5,630 nt of DNA from Pseudomonadota bacterium (GCA_024226105.1 JAAELZ010000394.1:1-5630), one strand, 5' to 3'. Shown: positions 1-5,630, counted from the first letter of the stretch. Numbers and translations are program-made. Notes: a model not told the origin generated them from the sequence alone.

Positions 1-321
1 AATCCGAAGGTGGTTTTGCTGGACGAACCTTCGATGGGGTTGGCACCGCAACTGGTAGAGGAAATTTTCCAGATTGTTCAAACCTTAAACCAGAAAGAGG
101 GCGTGACCTTCCTGCTGGCGGAACAAAATACCAACGTGGCCTTACGCTATGCAACTTATGGTTACATACTGGAAAACGGTCGCGTGGTGATGGATGGTAA
201 AGCGGATGAACTGCAAAATAACGAGGACGTGAGAGAGTTTTACCTCGGCATAAGCGGTGGTGAACGCAAGAGCTTCAGAGACGTGAAGCAATATCGGCGC
301 AGAAAGCGCTGGTTGAATTAA
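1..321 (+). CDS. livF: Branched-chain amino acid-type ABC transporter ATP-binding protein, C-terminal part (LivF family)
   Basis: This is the last 106 residues of an ATPase subunit that would power uptake by a high-affinity permease of the LivHMGF type at the inner membrane; the start lies left of the window. Seen directly: the Walker B and D-loop stretch LLDEPSMGLAP (residues 6-16 of the visible part), then LLAEQN (38-43), where LivF-type proteins carry Gln in place of the usual H-loop His, then the ENGRVVMDG strand (58-66). The Walker A and signature motifs are off the edge. The protein does not end at the usual LivF end (about ...EFYLG) but continues with a basic tail, GERKSFRDVK and then RRRKRW, to the stop. 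From memory, this tail is typical of LivF copies that sit beside acyl-CoA ligase genes, and the next gene is a ligase-like protein. The transported substrate is probably an organic acid rather than an amino acid, which is inference from the neighbours. Confidence 0.93.
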   Translation, partial: NPKVVLLDEPSMGLAPQLVEEIFQIVQTLNQKEGVTFLLAEQNTNVALRYATYGYILENGRVVMDGKADELQNNEDVREFYLGISGGERKSFRDVKQYRRRKRWLN

Positions 322-336
322 TTAAACGAACACAAA

Positions 337-374
337 AACCTCCCCCTTTGAAAAAGGGGGACCGAGGGGGATTT
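337..374 (+). repeat. Palindromic repeat, CCCCCTTT family, copy A
   Basis: A perfect 8-bp hairpin (342-349 with 353-360, loop GAA) is followed by a G-rich arm, GAGGGGGATTT. It reads AACCTCCCCC at its outer end. It faces copy B (425-460) in the same gap. Short repeats of this style are widespread in proteobacterial intergenic DNA. No T-run follows the stem, so it is not a typical intrinsic terminator, although it could stall RNA decay after the transporter gene. Confidence 0.8.
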
Positions 375-424
375 GCTCTGGTTCATAGTGCATTTAGTGC
401 CTTGAGCCTTTTGTTCCAATAGAC

Positions 425-460
425 AAATTCTCCTAACCCCTTTTGATAAAGGGGCATCTT
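425..460 (-). repeat. Palindromic repeat, CCCCCTTT family, copy B (inverted)
   Basis: This is a diverged copy in the opposite orientation to copy A: CTCCTAACCCC, then a 7-bp stem (437-443 with 448-454, loop TGAT), then GCATCTT. Its reverse complement resembles copy C (1824-1860) most closely, sharing the GGGGTTAGG arm. Copies A and B together form a facing pair of about 124 bp that fills most of the gap between the transporter and ligase-like genes. Confidence 0.7.
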
Positions 461-504
461 TTGTGACATTCTCTAAGAATAGAGGGTGCCATGCAACAAC
501 GCAT

Positions 505-512
505 AGAGAGGG
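505..512 (+). promoter_or_regulatory. Ribosome binding site that sets the start of the ligase-like gene
   Basis: AGAGAGGG lies four bases before the ATG at 517. It favours that start over the in-frame GTG at 463, which overlaps the region just after repeat copy B and has no comparable upstream site. Confidence 0.65.
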
Positions 513-516
513 CATC

Positions 517-1752
517 ATGTCAGACTATTTTGACCCATTGGAAACCCGTGCGCCTGCAGATCGTGAAGCGGCCCTGTTCGAGGCGCTGAAACAGCAGGTC
601 GCGCACGCGAAATCAAATGCCCCTGCTTACGCGGATAGTTTAAGGGATCTTGATCTTGCAACTATCGACAGCAAGCGGGCATTCGCGCAAATACCGCTTA
701 CACGAAAATCGGATCTCATTTCCCGACAGAAGGCGATACGTCCGTTTGGTGGGCTGACGGCGCTGAATACGGACGATTTACGCTATGTATTTGCTTCGCC
801 CGGGCCGATCTATGAACCCGGTACAGAACGCCCGGATTACTGGCGCATGGCGAGAGCAGCCTATGCCGCCGGGTTTCGTAAACAGGATTTGATTCACTCT
901 GCATTTTCTTATCATCTTACACCTGCGGGAGCAATGGTGGATACCGCTGCGCATAAGATTGGTTGTGCGGTAATACCCGGAGGCGTTGGGCAAACCGATT
1001 TACAATTGCAAACAATTGCTGACCTGAAACCCGATGGTTACATTGGCACTCCGTCCTTTCTTCGAATCATTGTGGAAAAAGCACTGGAAAAAGGCATTGA
1101 CGTTTCCAGTATCAAAAAAGCGCTGGTTTCAGGCGAAGCCTTTCCCCCGAGCACGCGTGAATTTTTAGCCGAGCAGGGCGTTTTTGCCCTGCAGTGTTAT
1201 GCAACGGCGGACCTGGGTTTGATCGCCTACGAGTCTTCAGCGGATTCCGGCCTGATAATTGATGAAGGTGTTTATCTTGAAATTGTACGACCGGGCAGCG
1301 GTGATCCGGTGCCGGATGGCGAGGTTGGCGAGGTGGTGGTTACGACCTTTAACCCTGATTATCCCCTGATACGATTTGCAACGGGTGATTTATCAGCGAT
1401 CCAGTCCGGAATGAGTACCTGTGGTAGAACCAATCGACGCATCAAGGGCTGGATGGGGCGTGCCGATCAAACCGCCAAAATTCGCGGGATGTTTGTACAT
1501 CCCGAACAGGTTTCCGCGGTGGTGCATAGTTTTCCCGAAATCAGCAAAGCACGCCTGACCGTGGACTGGATCGATGAAAAGGACCAGATGTTTTTAAAAT
1601 GTGAGGTCGATGACGAGAAGGATGGCCTTGGTCAGCGCATCGGCGACATCCTGCGCGAAAAGTGCAAATTGCGCGGCGAAGTAGAGCTGGTTTCCATCGG
1701 CAGTTTGCCTAACGATGGATTGATTATTGAAGATATCAGGACTTATGAATAA
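517..1752 (+). CDS. Phenylacetate-CoA ligase-like protein (ANL superfamily) with atypical nucleotide loop
   Basis: A 411-residue protein with the size and layout of the PaaK group, which activates aryl or alkyl carboxylates to CoA thioesters using ATP in the cytoplasm. Visible landmarks: SYHLTPAG (131-138), GGVGQT (155-160), GTPS (177-180), SGEAFP (205-210), YATADLG (228-234, at the usual YGxxE site), RFATGDLS (286-293, the A7-like Asp) and GRADQTAKIRGMFVHP (314-329, hinge and A8), then a small C-terminal domain. Two key features are missing. The glycine- and Ser/Thr-rich phosphate loop before residue 105 is replaced by FASPGPIYEP (92-101), and the catalytic lysine expected in a C-terminal DGK-like motif is Leu402 in NDGL. 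Related database proteins with the ASPGP loop are familiar to me as PaaK-family annotations, so this is probably a subfamily trait rather than damage. The reading frame is intact. The ATG is chosen from the ribosome site and family length. The gene follows the transporter ATPase, which suggests a linked transport and activation step. The true substrate and even ligase activity are unproven. Confidence 0.85.
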   Translation: MSDYFDPLETRAPADREAALFEALKQQVAHAKSNAPAYADSLRDLDLATIDSKRAFAQIPLTRKSDLISRQKAIRPFGGLTALNTDDLRYVFASPGPIYEPGTERPDYWRMARAAYAAGFRKQDLIHSAFSYHLTPAGAMVDTAAHKIGCAVIPGGVGQTDLQLQTIADLKPDGYIGTPSFLRIIVEKALEKGIDVSSIKKALVSGEAFPPSTREFLAEQGVFALQCYATADLGLIAYESSADSGLIIDEGVYLEIVRPGSGDPVPDGEVGEVVVTTFNPDYPLIRFATGDLSAIQSGMSTCGRTNRRIKGWMGRADQTAKIRGMFVHPEQVSAVVHSFPEISKARLTVDWIDEKDQMFLKCEVDDEKDGLGQRIGDILREKCKLRGEVELVSIGSLPNDGLIIEDIRTYE

Positions 1753-1823
1753 TAAGAGTAAACTTCAACTTTTTGCCTTTAGGGAGTCTGAAAAGCCTCC
1801 TCAGTTGGAGTGGATGACATCGA

Positions 1824-1860
1824 GTTCCCCTCTTTAGCAAAGAGGGGTTAGGGGAGATTT
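1824..1860 (+). repeat. Palindromic repeat, CCCCCTTT family, copy C
   Basis: A perfect 9-bp hairpin (1827-1835 with 1839-1847, loop AGC) is followed by TTAGGGGAGATTT. It has the same orientation as copy A and faces copy D (1905-1942). There is no T-run directly after the stem, so a role as a terminator is weak. Confidence 0.8.
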
Positions 1861-1904
1861 GAAAGTTTTCAGATTCCGATGATTTTCAAAATATGTCAGA
1901 CATA

Positions 1905-1942
1905 AAATCCCCCTCTATCCCCCTTTGCCAAAGGGGGAGGTT
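1905..1942 (-). repeat. Palindromic repeat, CCCCCTTT family, copy D (inverted)
   Basis: A perfect 8-bp hairpin (1919-1926 with 1930-1937, loop GCC) flanked by AAATCCCCCTCTAT and AGGTT. Its reverse complement matches copy A almost base for base, differing mainly in the loop and in the few bases between stem and G-rich arm. With copy C it spans about 119 bp, nearly the length of the A-B pair. Confidence 0.82.
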
Positions 1943-1971
1943 GTCCATAAATATTCGATTTATAAGTTATC

Positions 1972-2001
1972 GGTGGATGCGCTGTCGCTTATCCACCCTA
2001 C
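1972..2001 (-). repeat. Palindromic repeat, GGTGGATGCGCT family, single copy
   Basis: A 30-base element beginning GGTGGATGCGCT and ending CCACCCTAC, which can fold because GGTGGAT pairs with ATCCACC. It is a diverged copy of the arms at 3982-4011 and 4026-4055. It ends only two bases before the likely ribosome site of the CaiB-like gene, so it would sit in that gene's leader RNA if transcription comes from upstream. The A/T-rich stretch 1943-1970 just before it is the only place here that might hold a promoter, but no convincing -35/-10 pair was found. Confidence 0.78.
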
Positions 2002-2003
2002 AC

Positions 2004-2008
2004 GGAGA
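2004..2008 (+). promoter_or_regulatory. Ribosome binding site of the CaiB-like gene
   Basis: GGAGA lies three bases before the ATG at 2012, slightly close but the best candidate. It supports this start over an in-frame TTG at 1925 that lies inside repeat copy D. Confidence 0.55.
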
Positions 2009-2011
2009 CTA

Positions 2012-3076
2012 ATGAACCCACCTGAACAAACTGCACTATTGAACGGCGTTCGCGTTCTCGATCTCAGCCAGTATATACCGGGCCCCTATGCGAGCCTGCA
2101 GTTGGCTGAACTGGGGGCGCAGGTGATTAAAATAGAAGTACCCGGAGGCGATCCGATGCGTGCTTTTGGTTCAGAAAAAGGCGAATTGTCATCGGTCTAT
2201 CGGCATCTGAATCGAGGTAAAAAAGTTGTTGAACTTAATCTGAAGCAGGAAAGTGGGCGCATCGCTTTTATGAAACTACTGGCTTCGGCCAATATTCTTA
2301 TCGAAGGCTTTCGCCCAGGCACATTACATCGCCTGGGGTTTGGCCCGGAGGCCCTGGCTGAAATGAATCAGCAATTGATTGTGTGCAGTCTCTCAGGCTT
2401 TGGCCAGGATGGCCCGGACGCGTTACGCGGTGGTCATGACCTGGGGTATGGCGCCTGCGCCGGCCTGTATAGCAACCCTGCGGCAACGATAAAACCTTCA
2501 ATTGTTTTCCCGCCAGCGGCGGACCATGTTGGCGCTTTGCAAGCCCTTGGCGCCATGCTTGCGGCGCTTTATCATCAGGAGAAAACCGGGCAGGGCACGT
2601 ATCTGGATATGAGCCTGTATGAGCCCGTACTTGCCTGGCAATACCTGGTTAATACTGATGCAGACTGCCGCGTACTTGCCGGTGACGCGGCGTATTACAA
2701 TATCTATGAAACCGCAGATGCGCGATTTGTGACGCTGGCGGCATTAGAGGGCAAATTCTGGCGTGCATTTTGTACTGCGGTGCAAAGGCCGGAGTGGGTT
2801 GGCCGGCAAACGGAGCCCATGCCTCAGGCTGGCCTGAGGGCAGAACTTGAGTCTTTTTTTGCTTCGCATTCGCTTAGCCATTGGCAGGCTTTACTGCATA
2901 CAGTTGATTGTTGCTTTGAGGTTATCCCGCTTGCGGGAGAGGCCAGCCATTCAGCGCAAACCCGGGCACGCGACGTGAGAAACCATTTTCCGGGTAAAAT
3001 TAATTCGGGCAGTACGCCTGCACTGCCCGAATTCGAAACCTTAGATCCCGAAAACACTAACTGGATAAACCAATGA
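2012..3076 (+). CDS. CaiB/BaiF family protein, alpha-methylacyl-CoA racemase-like
   Basis: A 354-residue cytoplasmic protein of the class III CoA-transferase fold. The N-terminal signature GVRVLDLSQYIPGPYAS (12-28), LAELGAQVIKIE (31-42) and LIEGFRPG (96-103) are clear. Three residues match the catalytic set known from the mycobacterial racemase (His126, Asp156, Glu241): His142 in GGHDLGYGA, Asp171 in PAADHVGA, and Glu246 in LAALEGKFW. True CoA transferases share the Asp but usually not this His and Glu pair, so epimerisation of a 2-methyl-branched acyl-CoA is the better guess. The length also suits the racemase group. The ATG is chosen because the conserved fold starts about ten residues later and a GGAGA site precedes it; upstream codons lie in repeats. 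The stop overlaps the start of the hydratase gene (ATGA), implying coupled translation and a shared pathway. The exact substrate is unknown, and a CoA transferase role cannot be excluded. Confidence 0.88.
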   Translation: MNPPEQTALLNGVRVLDLSQYIPGPYASLQLAELGAQVIKIEVPGGDPMRAFGSEKGELSSVYRHLNRGKKVVELNLKQESGRIAFMKLLASANILIEGFRPGTLHRLGFGPEALAEMNQQLIVCSLSGFGQDGPDALRGGHDLGYGACAGLYSNPAATIKPSIVFPPAADHVGALQALGAMLAALYHQEKTGQGTYLDMSLYEPVLAWQYLVNTDADCRVLAGDAAYYNIYETADARFVTLAALEGKFWRAFCTAVQRPEWVGRQTEPMPQAGLRAELESFFASHSLSHWQALLHTVDCCFEVIPLAGEASHSAQTRARDVRNHFPGKINSGSTPALPEFETLDPENTNWINQ

Positions 3077-3861
3077 ACTACCAGGAAATTGAACTCGTCA
3101 CCGATGCACGACAGGTTGTTTGGCTGACCCTTAATCGCCCGGAAAAGCATAACGCGATGAGCGCGCAAATGATGGCGGAAATCACGGCTGCGTTTGGAGA
3201 AATCGAACAGAATGAAAAAATTCGTGCTGTGGTCATTCGCGGCTCGGGCAAAACCTTCTGTGCCGGTGCAGACCTCAACTGGATGCAATCAAACCTGGAT
3301 AAAAATCGCGAGCAGCGTATTGCTGAAAGCCGGCGTCTGTCGATTCTGCTAACCGCGGTAAATCGGTCGTCCAAACTGGTGATCGCTGCGATCAATGGTT
3401 CTTCGTTTGCCGGTGGTATCGGGCTCATGTGCGCCTGTGATATTGTTCTCGGGGTAGATTCAGCACGATTCGCGCTCACTGAAACACGCCTGGGGCTGGT
3501 ACCCGCTAATATTACGCCCTATGTGTTGCGAAGAATCGGGCCGGCGAATACCCGGCGAGTAGCACTAAATGCCTGCCTGTTTGACGCCGAAACGGCGGAA
3601 AAGATGGGTTTTCTGGATCGGGTGGTCGCAGTTGATGAACTGGACCAGGCTGTAGAGCTTGAACTCAAACAGGTCCTGGATTGTGCCCCACAGGCAATCA
3701 GTAAAGCCAAGAACATGCTAGCAGCGCTTGAAATAGGCGGGCTTGAAAATGTTGACGATTATTTGATCGGGCAATTGGCCGATACCTGGGAAGGGGATGA
3801 GGCGCAACAGGGCATCCGGGCTTTTTTCGCCAAACAGGCACCGCCGTGGAAGGTGGAATGA
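3073..3861 (+). CDS. Enoyl-CoA hydratase/isomerase family protein, methylglutaconyl-CoA hydratase-like
   Basis: A 262-residue crotonase-fold enzyme acting on a CoA thioester. Seen directly: LNRPEKHNAMS (20-30), the first oxyanion-hole region FCAGADLNWM (62-71), the second AINGSSFAGGIGL (106-118), CACDI (120-124) and ALTETRLGLVPANI (134-147). Glu137 matches rat crotonase Glu164. The site of the second catalytic Glu (Glu144 in rat) is Gly117, as I recall for the LiuC/AtuE group, which also shares the FCAGADLNWM wording. Those enzymes hydrate methylglutaconyl- or isohexenylglutaconyl-CoA, so a branched or carboxylated substrate is possible, but no carboxylase partner is in view. The start overlaps the CaiB-like stop by four bases, and a weak GGA lies seven bases upstream. 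The two are almost certainly co-translated. A plain enoyl-CoA hydratase or isomerase remains possible. Confidence 0.9.
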   Translation: MNYQEIELVTDARQVVWLTLNRPEKHNAMSAQMMAEITAAFGEIEQNEKIRAVVIRGSGKTFCAGADLNWMQSNLDKNREQRIAESRRLSILLTAVNRSSKLVIAAINGSSFAGGIGLMCACDIVLGVDSARFALTETRLGLVPANITPYVLRRIGPANTRRVALNACLFDAETAEKMGFLDRVVAVDELDQAVELELKQVLDCAPQAISKAKNMLAALEIGGLENVDDYLIGQLADTWEGDEAQQGIRAFFAKQAPPWKVE

Positions 3862-3981
3862 CTTATTAGTTATACCATCCAGAATTTGCAGATCGTGATA
3901 AGCGCTGTTTATCGATATTCATGGTTTTTAAACGAAACGTGTTAAGACCGACAGGCTCCTGGCCTTCGGTAGATAATTGAT
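3862..3981. other. Intergenic stretch before the inverted repeat pair
   Basis: No gene is seen. It holds two imperfect hairpins: GATAA (3897-3901) with TTATC (3909-3913), followed some bases later by GGTTTTT, and ACCG...AGG (3947-3954) with CCTTCGGT (3963-3970). Either might contribute to ending or trimming the upstream message, but neither looks like a strong intrinsic terminator. The whole gap to the next start is 242 bases, so the aminotransferase gene may have its own promoter, which could not be placed with confidence. Confidence 0.4.
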
Positions 3982-4055
3982 GGTGGATGCGCTACGCTTA
4001 TACCACCCTACTTCGAAGCCCCGTTGTAGGGTGGTATAAGCGTAGCGCATCCACC
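3982..4055. repeat. Perfect 30-bp inverted repeat pair, GGTGGATGCGCT family
   Basis: Left arm 3982-4011 and right arm 4026-4055 are exact reverse complements, separated by 14 bases (4012-4025). Each arm is itself foldable (GGTGG with CCACC, GCG with CGC), so the unit can form either one long cruciform or two small hairpins. This is the layout of paired REP elements that are moved by REP-associated transposases. A diverged single copy is at 1972-2001. The pair lies 48 bases before the aminotransferase start. Confidence 0.88.
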
Positions 4056-4103
4056 TTTCTAATGGCTACTATTTACTTAAACAAATCAACCCGGAAACCT
4101 CAA

Positions 4104-5231
4104 ATGCCAGCTCTACTACCCCACATCGACCCTGATGGCCTGCTCGAATACTCAGTGGTCTACACTGACCGTGCCCTGAACCACATGTCTCAGTCATTTC
4201 AATCGGTTATGAAAGATATTTCCGGGACATTGAAAGACGTCTACAAGGCACAGGCTGCGATCGTGGTGCCGGGTAGCGGAACCTTTGGCATGGAGTCGGT
4301 GGCACGCCAGTTCGCAAGCGGGCAAAAATGCCTGGTGATTCGCAATGGCTGGTTTAGTTTCCGTTGGACACAAATTTTTGAAATGGGCGCTATTCCGTCT
4401 GAGCATAGTGTTTTAAAAGCCCGGCAATTGGCGGATGAAACTTTATCGCCGTTCCAGCCCGCACCAATCGATGAGGTGGTTGCGCAAATCAAAGCGGAAA
4501 AGCCCGCGCTGGTTTTTGCTCCGCACGTGGAAACATCTTCGGGCATGATCCTGCCGGATGACTATCTGTGCGCCGTCAGTGAGGCTGTGCATGCGGTTGG
4601 AGGCTTGTTTGTGCTTGATTGCATTGCTTCCGGAACCATCTGGGTGGACATGCAGAAATGTGGGGTTGATGTATTGATCTCCGCGCCGCAAAAGGGCTGG
4701 AGTGGGCCACCCTGTGCGGGACTGGTCATGCTCAGTGAAACGGCGCTTGCACGTATGGAAAAGACTGAAAGTAGTAGTTTTGCTATGGATTTGAAAAAAT
4801 GGTTACAGATCATGCAGGCCTATGAAAACGGCGCGCATGCTTATCATGCCACCATGCCGACCGATGCACTGCGCCAGTTCCGGGATGTGATGCTCGAGGC
4901 GCGAGAGATTGGTTTTGACAAGCTTAAACAGCAACAGCAGGAACTGGGCGACAAGGTTCGCGGCCTGCTAAAAAAGAAGGGCATTTACAGCGTGGCGGCG
5001 AAAGGATTTGAAGCACCGGGTGTGGTGGTCAGTTATACCGGCGATGCCGGCATACAGAGCGGGCAAAAGTTTGCCGCGACCGGCATGCAAATCGCGGCGG
5101 GCGTGCCTTTGCAGTGCGATGAACGCGAAGACTATAAAACTTTTCGGTTGGGCCTGTTCGGGCTGGATAAATTGCAGGATGTGGATGCAGCGGTGGCGAA
5201 ACTGGAGGCAGCATTGATCGAAGTTCTGTAA
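4104..5231 (+). CDS. Class V aminotransferase-like PLP enzyme (alanine-glyoxylate aminotransferase superfamily)
   Basis: A 375-residue fold-type I PLP enzyme, expected in the cytoplasm, that would transfer an amino group between an amino acid and a 2-oxo acid. Landmarks: VVPGSGTFGMES (54-65, cofactor phosphate loop), APHVETSSG (139-147), LDCIASG (171-177, with Asp172 for the pyridine nitrogen), SAPQKGWSGPP (193-203, with Lys197 as the Schiff-base lysine), YHATMPT (247-253) and FRLGLFG (347-353, with Arg348 in place to hold a substrate carboxylate). All key residues are present, so it should be active. The N-terminus differs from typical alanine-glyoxylate or serine-pyruvate enzymes: the PGP motif and the HRSPEF-like segment are replaced by EYSVVYTDRALNHMSQSFQ. 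This points to a separate, poorly characterised subfamily. The start at 4104 fits the family length and follows GGAAA (4093-4097); upstream in-frame ATGs at 3987 and 4062 lie in or next to the repeat and lack a ribosome site. Substrates cannot be read from the sequence. Confidence 0.88.
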   Translation: MPALLPHIDPDGLLEYSVVYTDRALNHMSQSFQSVMKDISGTLKDVYKAQAAIVVPGSGTFGMESVARQFASGQKCLVIRNGWFSFRWTQIFEMGAIPSEHSVLKARQLADETLSPFQPAPIDEVVAQIKAEKPALVFAPHVETSSGMILPDDYLCAVSEAVHAVGGLFVLDCIASGTIWVDMQKCGVDVLISAPQKGWSGPPCAGLVMLSETALARMEKTESSSFAMDLKKWLQIMQAYENGAHAYHATMPTDALRQFRDVMLEAREIGFDKLKQQQQELGDKVRGLLKKKGIYSVAAKGFEAPGVVVSYTGDAGIQSGQKFAATGMQIAAGVPLQCDEREDYKTFRLGLFGLDKLQDVDAAVAKLEAALIEVL

Positions 5232-5259
5232 AAGGAACCGGGGCTAAAGCCCCGGTTCC
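5230..5259 (-). terminator. Hairpin terminator between convergent genes
   Basis: A perfect 12-bp GC-rich stem (5234-5245 with 5248-5259) lies right after the aminotransferase stop. Read leftward, it ends in TTTT (5233-5230), so it best serves the minus-strand oxidoreductase gene. Read rightward, it lacks a T-run and would be a weaker stop or an RNA-end protector. The short gap between the two stops contains little else. Confidence 0.75.
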
Positions 5260-5267
5260 AAAGTGAA

Positions 5268-5630
5268 TCAACTGTTCGGATCAGCTGACCAATTTGCCAT
5301 TACCTCCCGAGCTTTTTTAACGCGCATCTGGCCAAAGCCCCTGACCTGCTCGGCCATTTTATGCTGCTGTAGAAGTTGTGTTTGGTTATCCGTATTTAAA
5401 AATTCAATCGTATGCTCTAACAGTGCTTCATAGGCTTTCAAAAGCGCCAGGTCGATTTTACGTTCCGTGCTGTAACGAAATGGATCAAGCCGGGAATTTC
5501 TGATTTTCCGCTTGCTGGCGACAAATTTGAGCACGGGTGTTAACCAGTCACCGAAGGTCATTTTATCAGGGTCTTTAGTTTTATCTTTAGACCGGCTCAA
5601 CAAAGGTGGTGCAAGCAGGTAGTTCGTCTC
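5268..5630 (-). CDS. Indolepyruvate ferredoxin oxidoreductase, C-terminal part
   Basis: The last 120 residues of a large protein whose start lies beyond the right edge; the frame stays open to the end of the window. The visible part begins ETNYLLAPPLLSRSKD and continues with MTFGDWLTPVLKF, LDPFRYSTERKID, a helical YEALLEHTIEFL segment, and AEQVRGFGQMRVKKAREVM near the end. The LAPPLL, DPF.Y..ER and QVRG(F/Y)G pattern is what I recall from the C-terminal domain of the long fused (about 1150-residue) indolepyruvate oxidoreductases. These decarboxylate aryl-pyruvates with thiamine diphosphate and CoA, giving aryl-acetyl-CoA and reduced ferredoxin. The catalytic domains are outside the window, so activity cannot be checked here. 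It is transcribed toward the aminotransferase gene and is a separate transcription unit. The TTG at 5601-5603 is an internal Leu codon, not a start. Confidence 0.82.
   Translation of the reverse strand, partial: ETNYLLAPPLLSRSKDKTKDPDKMTFGDWLTPVLKFVASKRKIRNSRLDPFRYSTERKIDLALLKAYEALLEHTIEFLNTDNQTQLLQQHKMAEQVRGFGQMRVKKAREVMANWSADPNS

Noticed and set aside
337..460. CCCCCTTT hairpins as intrinsic terminators or a CRISPR fragment
   Set aside because: No T-run follows the stems, and the copies are inverted and unevenly spaced with no regular spacers, so neither reading holds.
463..516. In-frame GTG extension of the ligase-like gene by 18 residues
   Set aside because: The added residues begin at the edge of a repeat, resemble nothing in the family, and lack a ribosome site, whereas the ATG at 517 has one.
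1925..2011. In-frame TTG extension of the CaiB-like gene by 29 residues
   Set aside because: It starts inside a palindromic repeat and runs through a second one; the conserved fold begins just after the ATG at 2012.
2824..3479. Minus-strand open frames opposite the CaiB-like and hydratase genes
   Set aside because: Their translations are low-complexity or Ser/Arg/Cys-rich, resemble no family I recognise, and lie fully opposite well-supported genes.
3977..4004. Promoter-like TTGATG, 16-base spacer, TATACC
   Set aside because: The -10 element is formed by repeat sequence, and such matches arise easily by chance; without mapped starts it is not supportable.
3987..4103. In-frame ATG starts at 3987 and 4062 for the aminotransferase gene
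   Set aside because: The first codes through the inverted repeat pair and the second has no ribosome site; family length fits the start at 4104.

Overview
The window looks like chromosomal DNA from a Gram-negative proteobacterium, most likely a gammaproteobacterium. The reasons are roughly balanced base composition, proteobacterial-style protein families, and gene junctions filled with short palindromic (REP-like) repeats. The genus cannot be named from this sequence alone. No phage, plasmid, CRISPR, tRNA or rRNA feature was seen.

Layout: five genes read rightward and one reads leftward from the right edge. (1) The C-terminal part of a LivF-type ABC transporter ATPase (1-321, cut by the left edge). 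(2) A phenylacetate-CoA-ligase-like protein (517-1752). (3) A CaiB/BaiF family protein with the residues expected of an alpha-methylacyl-CoA racemase (2012-3076). (4) An enoyl-CoA hydratase/isomerase family protein (3073-3861), overlapping gene 3 by four bases. (5) A class V PLP-dependent aminotransferase-like protein (4104-5231). (6) On the minus strand, the C-terminal 120 residues of an indolepyruvate ferredoxin oxidoreductase (5268-5630, cut by the right edge). A strong hairpin separates the convergent genes 5 and 6.

Three of the four junctions between rightward genes carry short palindromic repeats. Gaps 1-2 and 2-3 each hold a facing pair of hairpins of the CCCCCTTT/AAAGGGGG type. The 2-3 and 4-5 gaps carry a second family (GGTGGATGCGCT...CCACCCTAC): one copy before gene 3, and a perfect 30-bp inverted pair before gene 5.

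As a working model, the ABC transporter brings in a carboxylic acid, the ligase-like protein handles its CoA activation or a related step, the CaiB-like protein epimerises or transfers CoA on a 2-methyl-branched acyl-CoA, and the hydratase continues a beta-oxidation-like route. The aminotransferase and the indolepyruvate oxidoreductase could supply or process 2-oxo acids, but their link to the CoA genes is only positional. The real substrate is unknown. The most notable oddity is that the ligase-like protein lacks both the usual phosphate-binding loop and the C-terminal lysine expected of an adenylating enzyme.
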